DNA from: Firmicutes bacterium CAG:110 | Lineage (GTDB): Bacteria > Bacillota > Clostridia > Oscillospirales > Oscillospiraceae | NCBI GenBank assembly: GCA_000434635.1 | Contig: HF988045.1 | Location: 19,961-30,499 of the forward strand | Direction of reading: 5' to 3' | Length of the DNA stretch: 10,539 nucleotides | Notes under the pieces: model-generated | Told to the model about the DNA's origin: nothing | What the model saw: only the letters and a program-made list of their open reading frames with translations | The model's database searches: none | Translations under genes and position numbers: made by a program | In this document: positions 1-6,243 of the stretch, in pieces | How positions within the stretch are numbered: the first letter of the stretch is position 1 | Layout: each line of letters starts with the position of its first letter

Positions 1-28
1 CCGCCGGTAGTCTTCGCTCTGCCGGCGG
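1..28. repeat. GC-rich inverted repeat at the left edge
   Basis: Positions 1-10 pair with 19-28 (ccgccggtag / ctgccggcgg, one G-T pair), leaving an 8-nt loop at 11-18. The left arm touches the window edge, so the stem may be longer. No T-run follows it on the + strand, so it is not an obvious intrinsic terminator. It ends six bases before the ATG of the small membrane ORF at 35. Its role is unknown; possibilities are the end of an upstream transcript, a binding site, or part of an element boundary. Confidence 0.4.
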
Positions 29-34
29 CACATC

Positions 35-187
35 ATGCAGATGCAGACCTACTACGGAATGCTGCACCGTCAGGAGCACCGGGCAATTCTATTCCTGTCC
101 ATCGGCGTCACCGTGCTGGTGGTGTTTCTGGTTTCCTGGCTGGTGTTCGATATTCTCCACCCGAGCATTGGGTGGATTATGAGGTAA
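35..187 (+). CDS. Small single-pass membrane protein, hypothetical (50 aa)
   Basis: This short frame encodes 50 residues. About 17 polar N-terminal residues (MQMQTYYGMLHRQEH) precede a strongly hydrophobic stretch from roughly residue 18 to 41 (AILFLSIGVTVLVVFLVSWL and on), followed by a short tail ending WIMR. This predicts one membrane span, with the charged N-terminus probably cytoplasmic. An in-frame stop at 8-10 fixes the 5' limit. The ATG at 35 has no clear Shine-Dalgarno; a second ATG at 41 is an alternative. The stop codon (185-187) lies inside the ribosome-binding region of the recombinase, whose ATG begins two bases later, so translation of the two may be coupled. I do not recognise a family. 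It could be an element gene or a host small protein next to the integration site. Confidence 0.45.
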   Translation: MQMQTYYGMLHRQEHRAILFLSIGVTVLVVFLVSWLVFDILHPSIGWIMR

Positions 188-189
188 CT

Positions 190-1788
190 ATGAAAAATTG
201 CACCATTGATTTATCGTCTCTCACCCCGGAGGAGCGCCGGCAGTTCTCGGAAAATCCCGGCGTCCTCTCGTTCGACTGCCCGGAAGCCTGCTGCCTGTAC
301 ATGCGATATTCCTCCGATCGGCAGACGGAGCAGTCCATCGAGGGGCAGCTCCGGGAGCTGGTGGCCTACTGCTTGCAGCACGATCTCCGCATTGCCGCCG
401 TGTACGTCGATCGGGCAGTCTCCGCCCATACCAGCATGGCGAAGCGTGCGGCCTTCCAGAAGATGCTCGCCGACAGCAAGCGCTCAGCCTGGAACACCGT
501 GCTTGTCTGGAAACTGGACAGGTTCGCCCGGAACCGACAGGACAGTGCCGCCGCCCGTGCCATTCTGATCAAGAACGGCTGCATGGTAGTCTCTGCCACG
601 GAGAACATCACCAACAGCCCCGAGGGGCGGCTACTGGAGTCCGTTCTGGAGGGCTTGAACGAATACTACTCCGAGGACTTAAAGCAAAAAATAAAGCGGG
701 GAAACCGCGAGAGCGCCCTGAAGGGGCAGGCTCTGGGCGGTTCCGTCCCGCTGGGGTACAAAATCGAAAAGAAGAAATGGGTAATTGATCCGCTCACCGC
801 GCCGCTGGTGGAGGAAGCCTTCACCCGCTACGCTTCGGGGGAAACTGCCGCCGCCATTTGCAGTGATTTCAACGCCCGCGGCTACCGCACATCCAAAGGG
901 GCGGAGTTCAACAAATCCAGCTTCAAGAATATTTTCCGGAATGAGAAGTACATCGGGGTATACAAGTACACGGATATCCGGCAGGAAAATGCCGTCCCGC
1001 GCATCGTGACGGACGACGTGTGGAATCTCGTGCAGAGCCGCCTGAAAGACAACGCGGCAGCGCCGGCACGAGGGAAAGCGAAAGCCGCCTACCTCCTCAC
1101 CGGGAAGATCTTCTGCGGAAAGTGCGGCTCGCCCATGACAGGAGAGGCCGGCACCGGCAAAGGCGGCGGGAAGTACAACTATTACACCTGCGCCAATCGC
1201 AAGCGCCGCCATGCCTGCGACAAGCGACCCGTCCCCAAGGACTGGCTGGAGGATATCGTCGCCCGCGACGCACTGGAAGCCCTGACAGACGAGATCATCG
1301 ACTACGTGGCCACGGTTGCCGCCCAGCAATCCGAGGACGAGATAAGCCAGAACACCAACATTCCCGCCATCCAAAAGGCGATAGCGGAGATCGAGCGAAA
1401 AATCCGCAATCTAACAAAGGCCATCGAGGCCGCCGGCACCGCCCCCGACGCGCTGGTGGGCAGAATCGCGGAGCTGGAATCTCAGAAAAAGGGATTGCAA
1501 GGCCAGCTGAAGGAAGCCCAGCGCAGCGTGATGCCTCTGACGAAGGAACAGGTGGTATTCTTCCTAGAAAGCGTCCGGGAACAGGCCGTCCCACTTGAAA
1601 GCCAGAAGTACATGCTGATTGACATGTTCATAAATTCCGTCACCGTGTACGATGATGAACCCGGCTACCTCACCATCAAAACGGCATACAATCTCACAAA
1701 TCTCCCCGGGAAAACATATAGAATCCCAATTTCTAAAGATAAAACAGTGTTCGGATTTGACGGCGAATGTACCACCATTACAATCTAA
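190..1788 (+). CDS. Large serine recombinase (site-specific integrase/excisionase)
   Basis: This protein cuts and rejoins DNA at attachment sites to integrate and excise the element, through a covalent 5'-phosphoserine link. It has 532 aa from the ATG at 190, preceded by GAGG at 181-184. The frame is open further upstream (GTG at 172), but that stretch has no ribosome site and overlaps the 35-187 ORF. In 532-aa numbering: an N-terminal extension of about 34 residues; the resolvase-type catalytic domain at about 36-180, with RYSSDRQ (nucleophile Ser41), the KLDRFARN motif and a TNSPEGRL segment; the 'recombinase' DNA-binding domain at about 185-285; a zinc ribbon at about 302-370 (FCGKCGSPM, then YYTCANRKRRHACDK); a coiled-coil-like stretch at about 390-460; and a short C-terminal tail. 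Length and domain order are typical of Bacillota prophage integrases, and all expected catalytic elements are present. It converges with the leftward head operon. Which attachment site it uses is not shown. Confidence 0.95.
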   Translation: MKNCTIDLSSLTPEERRQFSENPGVLSFDCPEACCLYMRYSSDRQTEQSIEGQLRELVAYCLQHDLRIAAVYVDRAVSAHTSMAKRAAFQKMLADSKRSAWNTVLVWKLDRFARNRQDSAAARAILIKNGCMVVSATENITNSPEGRLLESVLEGLNEYYSEDLKQKIKRGNRESALKGQALGGSVPLGYKIEKKKWVIDPLTAPLVEEAFTRYASGETAAAICSDFNARGYRTSKGAEFNKSSFKNIFRNEKYIGVYKYTDIRQENAVPRIVTDDVWNLVQSRLKDNAAAPARGKAKAAYLLTGKIFCGKCGSPMTGEAGTGKGGGKYNYYTCANRKRRHACDKRPVPKDWLEDIVARDALEALTDEIIDYVATVAAQQSEDEISQNTNIPAIQKAIAEIERKIRNLTKAIEAAGTAPDALVGRIAELESQKKGLQGQLKEAQRSVMPLTKEQVVFFLESVREQAVPLESQKYMLIDMFINSVTVYDDEPGYLTIKTAYNLTNLPGKTYRIPISKDKTVFGFDGECTTITI

Positions 1789-1826
1789 TCCGAACATTTT
1801 TGTAACGCTTGACGTGTTCGGGTTAG
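1785..1826. repeat. 12-bp inverted repeat at the 3' end of the recombinase gene
   Basis: CTAATCCGAACA (1785-1796) and TGTTCGGGTTAG (1815-1826) form an inverted repeat with one mismatch (G-T in RNA) around an 18-nt centre. A further copy of the core, TGTTCGGATT, lies at 1748-1757 inside the recombinase gene. Neither side has a T-run, so this is not itself a good terminator. An inverted pair of about 42 bp overlapping the recombinase stop resembles the symmetry of a serine-integrase binding site, but the position is also compatible with a regulatory site or chance. Confidence 0.45.
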
Positions 1827-1849
1827 TCGTTCAGATTGAACGCTAAAGA

Positions 1850-1894
1850 AATAACCCCGCTTTCCGGTAAGGGAAGGCGGGGTTATTCTCTTTT
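1850..1894. terminator. Bidirectional intrinsic terminator between converging transcripts
   Basis: AATAACCCCGCTTTCC (1850-1865) pairs with GGAAGGCGGGGTTATT (1872-1887) as a 16-bp stem with one G-T pair and a 6-nt loop. On the + strand it is followed by CTCTTTTCC, and on the - strand by TTCTTTAG. It sits between the recombinase (+) and the last gene of the head operon (-), and its right arm includes that gene's TAA (1883-1885). It therefore probably ends both transcripts. Confidence 0.8.
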
Positions 1895-2203
1895 CCTGCT
1901 CATAGCTGCGCGAATAGCAAGCGCCGCCATGCAGTAATTTGTTATTGCTTCGTTCTTTTGCCTGTAAAGCTCCGACAGGCTCAACCCATACATTGCTTGC
2001 AGTTTTGCCCGATGTCCCGCATAGCGGCAATGCCGATCTATGAAGAATTGCCGCAATATTTCTTGTTCCTGCTGCGGCAATGTATTCAAAGCAGCGGCGA
2101 TAAATGCGGCGCGTTGCCGTTCCGCCGCGTCCGCGCTTTCTTCCAGTGCTCTAAAGCCTTCAAGCTCTGCTATTGCCGCTTCTCGCATTTTCTCAAAGTC
2201 CAT
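1883..2203 (-). CDS. Small HTH protein, sigma region 4-like (ArpU/RinA-like phage regulator)
   Basis: This is a 106-aa protein, probably a DNA-binding transcription regulator. Residues 1-35 are helical and charged. Residues 36-60 contain LNTLPQQEQEILRQFFIDR, which resembles the start of sigma region 4 (LP..E..VL...Y). Residues 63-92 (AKLQAMYGLSLSELYRQKNE) have the spacing of a helix-turn-helix with the 'S..elYR.k..A' recognition-helix pattern seen in small phage late-gene activators of the ArpU/RinA group. I chose the ATG at 2203, which has GAGGG seven bases upstream; a TTG two codons earlier sits against that same GAGGG and is less likely. The gene overlaps the end of the sigma-factor gene by about 11 bp in another frame and is the last gene before the terminator. 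Family placement rests on pattern only. Confidence 0.75.
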   Translation of the reverse strand: MDFEKMREAAIAELEGFRALEESADAAERQRAAFIAAALNTLPQQEQEILRQFFIDRHCRYAGHRAKLQAMYGLSLSELYRQKNEAITNYCMAALAIRAAMSRKRE

Positions 2204-2972
2204 TTTCAAACCCTCGCAATTCCTCCGCCGCCCGCTCGATCCACTCTTCCCAATTTTCCGCCGCTATAACAACGTTCAACGGCGTGGGCGAATGGCTGAA
2301 AACGTCCTGCGGATCGTCCGGAAAGTGCGCATAATGCAGCGCTTTCAATGTTTCGTCCCGCCGAAGCTTCAACATTGCGGCGTTTTCAATTCGTGCAACC
2401 TCGTTTTCATCTTTGAAGCGCCCGCCGGAAGCAAGCGCCCGTTTCGTGTAATCGTCAAAATATAACCGCCGGATCACAAACGCTTCCCGCTCCGGCAGAC
2501 GATCGACCGCCGCGCGGACAATTTCGCATAGCTCTTTTTTCTCTATGCGTTCGTCGAACTCTTCCGCGCTTTCACCCTCTATCAAGTCGCCCGCTTCCGT
2601 CCCGCTCCCGTCCTTGTCGTTCTCAATAATTGCATTGAGAGAGGAACACGGCTGCGGAAATATGCGCTTGTCGCCCTCTCGGACGTTGCCGAACATGGCG
2701 TATACCTGTTGTTTGTATTTGAAGTTTATGTAGCTTGTAAGTGCAAATCCCTTTTCCGGATCGAAGGCGTTTACAGCTTCAACCAGCGCCAAATATCCGC
2801 ATTGCATGAAATCATCAAGATCAACAAACGCGTTTTGCTCAATGATTGAACGGTATTTCACCGCCAAGTAATAAATATGCCGCCTGTTCTGCGCCCAAAG
2901 CAGCGCAAAGGCCTCTTTATTGCCCGCCTTCGCCCGCGCTGCTAATTCCTCATTGCACCATAGCTTTCCCAT
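2193..2972 (-). CDS. Phage-type sigma-70 family RNA polymerase sigma factor
   Basis: This protein likely binds host core RNA polymerase and directs it to specific promoters, probably those of the element's own operons. It has 259 aa. Region 2 is at about residues 25-95: DLDDFMQCGYLALVEAVNAF, then DPEKGFALTSYINFKYKQQ, which matches the core-binding and -10 recognition helices of sigma-70. Region 4 is at about 147-205: VDRLPEREAFVIRRLYF, then EVARIENAAMLKLRR, the -35-binding HTH. Between them lies an acidic linker (about 110-145), and a tail of about 54 residues follows region 4. Similar sigma proteins occur near terminase genes in Clostridia prophages. The ATG starts four bases after the head-closure stop, with no strong Shine-Dalgarno, so translation is probably coupled. 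Its distal position downstream of head genes is unusual for a regulator. Confidence 0.85.
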   Translation of the reverse strand: MGKLWCNEELAARAKAGNKEAFALLWAQNRRHIYYLAVKYRSIIEQNAFVDLDDFMQCGYLALVEAVNAFDPEKGFALTSYINFKYKQQVYAMFGNVREGDKRIFPQPCSSLNAIIENDKDGSGTEAGDLIEGESAEEFDERIEKKELCEIVRAAVDRLPEREAFVIRRLYFDDYTKRALASGGRFKDENEVARIENAAMLKLRRDETLKALHYAHFPDDPQDVFSHSPTPLNVVIAAENWEEWIERAAEELRGFENGL

Positions 2973-2976
2973 AAGC

Positions 2977-3336
2977 TCATACGCTCGCCGCGTCCGGCTC
3001 TGTAACTTCTATATTTTGATCGTTCGACAGCTTGCAATAAAGGCTAATATCATCGGTATAGCCTTCGTAGTTGTCTATGCGTTTAATGTCGTAGAACTTG
3101 CCGCCGTACTCCACCAGCATTTCCGTTGTTACGTCGGTTCTATGATTGACCGTGAAAACAACCTCTTCCGCCGCGTTCACCATTGCGGAAGCGTAGAACT
3201 CGCTTCCGGACAACTGCCGATAGTAAGCCCACAACCTCCCGCTATGGATCGGTCGCCATTCTTCCGTGCTGAACCCGTGTTCGTTTGTCGTGCTTGTAAA
3301 AGCAATAATGCGGATTTTCTTATCTTTCAGCTTCAT
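2977..3336 (-). CDS. Phage head-closure / head-tail joining protein (HK97 gp7 / SPP1 gp16-like)
   Basis: This 119-aa protein is expected to form the ring below the connector that closes the filled head and receives the tail. The N-terminus MKLKDKKIRIIAF and the central WAYYRQLSGSEFYASAMVNA, followed by VVFTVNHRTDVTTEMLVEY and then FYDIKRIDNYEG, fit the small beta-barrel head-tail joining family: a 'W A....L.g.E.. a......v.f.vRy...i......i.y.g..y.I..i.' pattern. It starts at an ATG with GGAGG about 10 bases upstream and begins 17 bp after the TerL stop. In canonical HK97-like operons this gene directly follows gp6; here HNH, TerS and TerL lie between them. The assignment rests on pattern and context. 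Confidence 0.8.
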   Translation of the reverse strand: MKLKDKKIRIIAFTSTTNEHGFSTEEWRPIHSGRLWAYYRQLSGSEFYASAMVNAAEEVVFTVNHRTDVTTEMLVEYGGKFYDIKRIDNYEGYTDDISLYCKLSNDQNIEVTEPDAASV

Positions 3337-3353
3337 TCCTGCCGCTCCCTCCG

Positions 3354-5003
3354 TTATAGCGTCCGTATATATTCTTCGTATTTCTCCGTTAAACCTACAT
3401 AAGCGTCAAGCAGGCTTGCCATGCCGTCTATGCGCTGCTTTGCGGCTTGATTTTTGACCGGAACAATATTGCCGTTTACGTCGGTTTTAACGCCTGTGTT
3501 TGTCAAACACCATTTCAAGATCGGGTGATTGTTATAAACAATCCGCTTTGCCTGCAAGTCTGCACCCATGTTCTGCATAGGAAGTGAAAGCGTTTTTGCG
3601 CCCTGTATGCAAGGGATCATATTAAACCCGCTCGCCTTCATTTCCTCAACCCAATAGCGGGCGCTCCATGCGTCATAGTAAACCCAAGCGGGAACAATCT
3701 TGTATTCCGCCGCCATTTCCAAAAACCACGCCGTTACGTCCTTGTAATTGATCGTGTTTCCGGCGCAAGTGCGCAATAGTCCGCGATCCCGCCACTTGTC
3801 ATAGGGTATCTTTTCTTCCGCCACGCGGCGCTCTAACGTTTCTTCCGGTATCCAGTACATTTGCGTAACACACCGTTTCCCCGTGTCCTTGTCGATCATC
3901 AAGAGCGTTGCACACGTCAAATCAAGCGTTTTCGACAGGTCAGCGCCGCCGATCGCAAACTTGTTCTTGAAGCGGGCAAGATCGAACGTTTCCGCGTTGT
4001 CTATGTCCTCATAGGTCAGCCACGCCGTGCTTAACGTATCCTTGATATTGAAATCCTTTACCAGCAGGCCGCGCAATTCGTTAGGGTTATTTTGTGCGCG
4101 GGCAACCTTTGTTTGAAGATCATCTATTTTCTTGATCGTGCCTAACGCGGGGTTTGCCTTCTGCCATGCCTCCGGCTGCGTCCATTCCTCGCGGCTGTCA
4201 AGCTCATAGAGGATTGGAAGAAACGTATCATCTTTGAAAACGCCGTCAACGATATTGCAGGCCGTCGCATACATTTCATCAAAGATGTTTTCGCGGATCG
4301 TTCCCGCCGTCGTTATCATAATCAAGAGCGGCTGGCGGCGGGCGCTCTGCGATTGCTTCATAACCTCGTATAAATTGCGGTCTTTAATGCCGTGCAATTC
4401 GTCGATCACAACGCAATGAGAATTTAGGCCGTCCATGCTGCCGCTGTCCTTGCTCAACGCCTCCATTTTTGAAAACGTGTTTGCAAAGTATAGATCGCCC
4501 TTGCGCTTGCGTACAAGCTCGCGCAACTGTGGGCTTTGCTTAATCATGTTATAGGCCTCTTCAAAGATAAGCCGCGCTTGATCTCGCTTTGTGGCAACGC
4601 AATAGATTTCCGCGCCCGCTTCACGGTCGGCGATCATCATATAAAGCGCAATGCCCGCCAGCATGGTACTTTTGCCGTTCTTTCGGGCAACGTAGAACAT
4701 TGCTTCGCGGTACTGCCGCAAGCCCGTTTCTCTATCGACGAACCCGAACAGCGCGGATATGAAAGCCTTTTGGAACAATTCAAGCGTTACAGGCTTGCCC
4801 GCCCACTCGCCCTTTGAATGCTTGCAGAAGCGTTCTATAAACTCAATCGGGCGCAAGGCCTTCTTTTCGTCAAAGATATACCGTGCGCCCGCTTCCGGCG
4901 CTTCGATCCGCCGCGCCAGCTCTTCATAAACCTTCCGAACCCTGCGCGAAACAACGCATTTACCGCCTTCAATCTCCCTCCAATATTCAAGAATGTAATT
5001 CAA
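3354..5003 (-). CDS. terL: Terminase large subunit (TerL, Terminase_1 type)
   Basis: TerL is the packaging motor and headful/cos nuclease: its ATPase pumps DNA through the portal and its C-terminal nuclease cuts concatemers. At 549 aa it has the usual full length. The ATPase domain (about 55-320) has a Walker A-type loop VARKNGKST (105-113), Walker B VVIDELHG (198-205, Asp201-Glu202) and a coupling motif MITTAG (229-234). The RNase H-like nuclease domain (about 345-549) has GGADLSK (Asp355), YYDAW (Asp444) and QRIDGMAS (Asp526), the three acidic metal-binding positions. All key residues are present, so the enzyme should be active. The start is a TTG at 5003 preceded by AGGGA; no other in-frame start fits the conserved N-terminus. 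The TerS stop lies three bases upstream, so the pair is coupled. Confidence 0.96.
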   Translation of the reverse strand: MNYILEYWREIEGGKCVVSRRVRKVYEELARRIEAPEAGARYIFDEKKALRPIEFIERFCKHSKGEWAGKPVTLELFQKAFISALFGFVDRETGLRQYREAMFYVARKNGKSTMLAGIALYMMIADREAGAEIYCVATKRDQARLIFEEAYNMIKQSPQLRELVRKRKGDLYFANTFSKMEALSKDSGSMDGLNSHCVVIDELHGIKDRNLYEVMKQSQSARRQPLLIMITTAGTIRENIFDEMYATACNIVDGVFKDDTFLPILYELDSREEWTQPEAWQKANPALGTIKKIDDLQTKVARAQNNPNELRGLLVKDFNIKDTLSTAWLTYEDIDNAETFDLARFKNKFAIGGADLSKTLDLTCATLLMIDKDTGKRCVTQMYWIPEETLERRVAEEKIPYDKWRDRGLLRTCAGNTINYKDVTAWFLEMAAEYKIVPAWVYYDAWSARYWVEEMKASGFNMIPCIQGAKTLSLPMQNMGADLQAKRIVYNNHPILKWCLTNTGVKTDVNGNIVPVKNQAAKQRIDGMASLLDAYVGLTEKYEEYIRTL

Positions 5004-5006
5004 GGT

Positions 5007-5360
5007 TTATCCCTGCTTTGTGATGAAGTCCAGCACTTCATTTTTCTTCTTGCTGTCAACCTCCGGCGGCGGTAATAGGTCGGTAAGCTGCTTATAAAGA
5101 AGGCTGTAACGCTGGATCGTCGTATTATAAGACTTCAAAGCAGGGCTTTCCCGCAAGAACTCTTGTTTACCCTGCTTGAAGTGGTCAACTGTGCCGTTTT
5201 CCTTGATCTTTTCGCGCAAATCTGCAAGGGTTTCCGCCACGAAAGATATTTCAACAATGAGCTTTTCGGCTATGTCTTTGCGATCCGCCGGAACAAGTTT
5301 CAATATCTTTTTAAGTTTGCGCACGTCCTTCAATCTCTCATTATCTCTATCGTTTGTCAT
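5007..5360 (-). CDS. terS: Terminase small subunit, P27-like (TerS)
   Basis: TerS recognises the packaging start site on element DNA and loads TerL. This 117-aa protein has a basic N-terminal helix-rich part (RLKDVRKLKKILKLVPADRK), a central helical part (about 30-55), and the conserved C-terminal block with IKENGTVDHFKQG, ESPALKSYNTTIQRYS and YKQLTDLLP, typical of the shorter Bacillota P27-like TerS proteins. The ATG at 5360 is preceded by a GGGGTG ribosome site. It lies immediately upstream of TerL and downstream of the HNH gene, the usual HNH-TerS-TerL trio. In a satellite, an own TerS would direct packaging of the satellite rather than helper DNA. The family call is firm; the DNA target is not known. 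Confidence 0.88.
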   Translation of the reverse strand: MTNDRDNERLKDVRKLKKILKLVPADRKDIAEKLIVEISFVAETLADLREKIKENGTVDHFKQGKQEFLRESPALKSYNTTIQRYSLLYKQLTDLLPPPEVDSKKKNEVLDFITKQG

Positions 5361-5461
5361 GGCAAATCACCCCGTTTCAATACTACCCGTTCGGGCTTTT
5401 GCCCTCCCCTCATATGTGCGCCCGTGGAGAGGAAAAGACAGGTTGCCCCCTGACGGTGCAT
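5357..5461 (-). CDS. Possible 34-aa ORF upstream of TerS (doubtful)
   Basis: This short frame occupies the gap between the HNH gene and TerS. Its TGA overlaps the TerS ATG as ATGA, the same coupling seen at three other junctions of this operon. A GGGGG run lies only three bases before the ATG at 5461, closer than a normal ribosome site; an internal ATG at 5413 is the alternative. The C-terminal half (MRGGQKPERVVLKRGDLP) loosely recalls the RGRKPKPT.LK...GNP start of other P27 TerS proteins, which the present TerS lacks. It may be a leader peptide, a relic, or chance within a packaging-site region. Confidence 0.22.
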   Translation of the reverse strand: MHRQGATCLFLSTGAHMRGGQKPERVVLKRGDLP

Positions 5462-5490
5462 TTTCCCCCTCTAAAAAATTTTAGTGGGGG
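5361..5490. other. Intergenic gap with dyad; candidate cos/packaging region
   Basis: This is the only sizeable gap in the head operon. At its HNH end is a near-perfect dyad, CCCCCTCTAAAA (5465-5476) with TTTTAGTGGGGG (5479-5490), with one mismatch and a 2-nt centre; it covers the HNH stop codon. The gap also holds a short hairpin (gggc-aaaa-gccc on the - strand, near 5395-5406) and C/G-rich tracts. In HNH-TerS-TerL phages the cohesive-end site normally lies beside these genes, so this is the best place for cos in the window. No promoter is convincing here. The role is inferred from position and symmetry only. Confidence 0.4.
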
Positions 5491-6239
5491 GGTATTTCGT
5501 CGCTGCGTCGTGAAGCGTCGTACTTCTCGAACCATTCCGCCGCCAGCTTTTCATTTAGCTTCCGGTTGTGCGCTCTGCTTTCGTCGCTCTGAATGCGTCG
5601 TATGCACTCTTCAAGCGTTGTCGGCATTAGAACAACCTCCGCCCGCAATTCGTCGGCAATGGCTTTCATTTCCCGTGTGTCTGCGATCGTCGTTATCACG
5701 AAGGCGCGTTCCCATCTGCCGCGCCGCGCCTGTATGATCTGATATAGCAATTCCCGAACTTCCAGCGCAACGGACAGGATCGGCGCATGGTTCAAATGCA
5801 CGTTGCCCGTTTCACCGTTCAGCGCTGCGCACAGATAATCAAGATCAACAACTAAATCGTTGCCGCTTTTATGCTGCGCAACGTATGTTGTTTTCCCGCT
5901 CGCCGGACTTCCGCACACAAGAAATACATTCGCTTGCTTTATTACGTTGCCTTCATCATCGAAGGCAATACCATTCAGCCGCGCCGCCTGCCCCCGCGCC
6001 TTCATATCCTGTGAATGCTCTTCCGCGTGGCACTTTTCGCAAACGGCTTTCAGATTGTCCCAATTCAACGTTATATCCGGATCGTTGACGTTCCACGGCT
6101 TGATATAGCGAATATGGTGGACTACGGAAGCCGCCCCACCGCAACGTTCGCAAATATAGTGCTGGCTTTGCAAATAAGCCTCGCGCGTCTTGCGCCACTC
6201 CTTGCTGTCATAGAACGGCCTCGCGTAGTCCTTCGCCAT
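5481..6239 (-). CDS. HNH endonuclease fused to a P-loop kinase-like domain
   Basis: This is a 252-aa two-domain protein. Residues 1-76 form an HNH nuclease: FYDSKEWRKTREAYL, zinc pairs C30ERC33 and C67EKC70, the core VVHHIRYI (His41-His42), Asn62 in NWDNL and His71/His75. Such HNH proteins sit beside terminases in cos-type phages and assist TerL in cutting DNA ends. Residues 104-252 form a second domain: FLVCGSPASGKTT (Walker A, 106-117), VVDLDYLCAAL (acidic site near Asp132/Asp134), FVITTIADTREM, then EVVLMPTTLEECIRRI, a pattern like the T4 polynucleotide-kinase/zeta group with an Arg-rich lid (about 214-226). The ATG at 6239 has AAAGGGG eight bases upstream and starts four bases after the connector stop. 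A 7-G run just before the stop makes the last residues sensitive to indels. What the kinase domain acts on is unknown. Confidence 0.88.
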   Translation of the reverse strand: MAKDYARPFYDSKEWRKTREAYLQSQHYICERCGGAASVVHHIRYIKPWNVNDPDITLNWDNLKAVCEKCHAEEHSQDMKARGQAARLNGIAFDDEGNVIKQANVFLVCGSPASGKTTYVAQHKSGNDLVVDLDYLCAALNGETGNVHLNHAPILSVALEVRELLYQIIQARRGRWERAFVITTIADTREMKAIADELRAEVVLMPTTLEECIRRIQSDESRAHNRKLNEKLAAEWFEKYDASRRSDEIPPH

Positions 6240-6243
6240 ACCC

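Noticed and set aside
172..189. Upstream GTG start for the recombinase
   Set aside because: No Shine-Dalgarno precedes it, while the ATG at 190 has GAGG at a good distance. The extra six residues overlap the small membrane ORF.
679..1374. Long open frame on the - strand inside the recombinase gene (231 codons)
   Set aside because: It is a mirror of a GC-rich coding region with a low-complexity product. The recombinase on the + strand has full domain support.
1020..1598. 192-codon + strand frame overlapping the recombinase
   Set aside because: Arg/Gly/Pro-rich out-of-frame translation of the zinc-ribbon and coiled-coil region, with no motif of its own.
1809..1837. Possible promoter (TTGACG with a 17-bp spacer) after the recombinase gene
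   Set aside because: The -10 candidate (CAGATT) is poor, and any transcript would run straight into the terminator at 1850-1894.
5465..5490. Dyad after the HNH gene read as an intrinsic terminator
   Set aside because: The stem centre is A/T-only with G/C runs outside and no U-tract following the stem in the direction of transcription. Terminating here would also cut TerS and TerL off from the operon.
5481..6239. Zeta-type toxin reading of the P-loop domain
   Set aside because: The domain is fused to an HNH nuclease in a packaging operon, and no small epsilon-like antitoxin gene lies next to it. A packaging or DNA-end role fits better.
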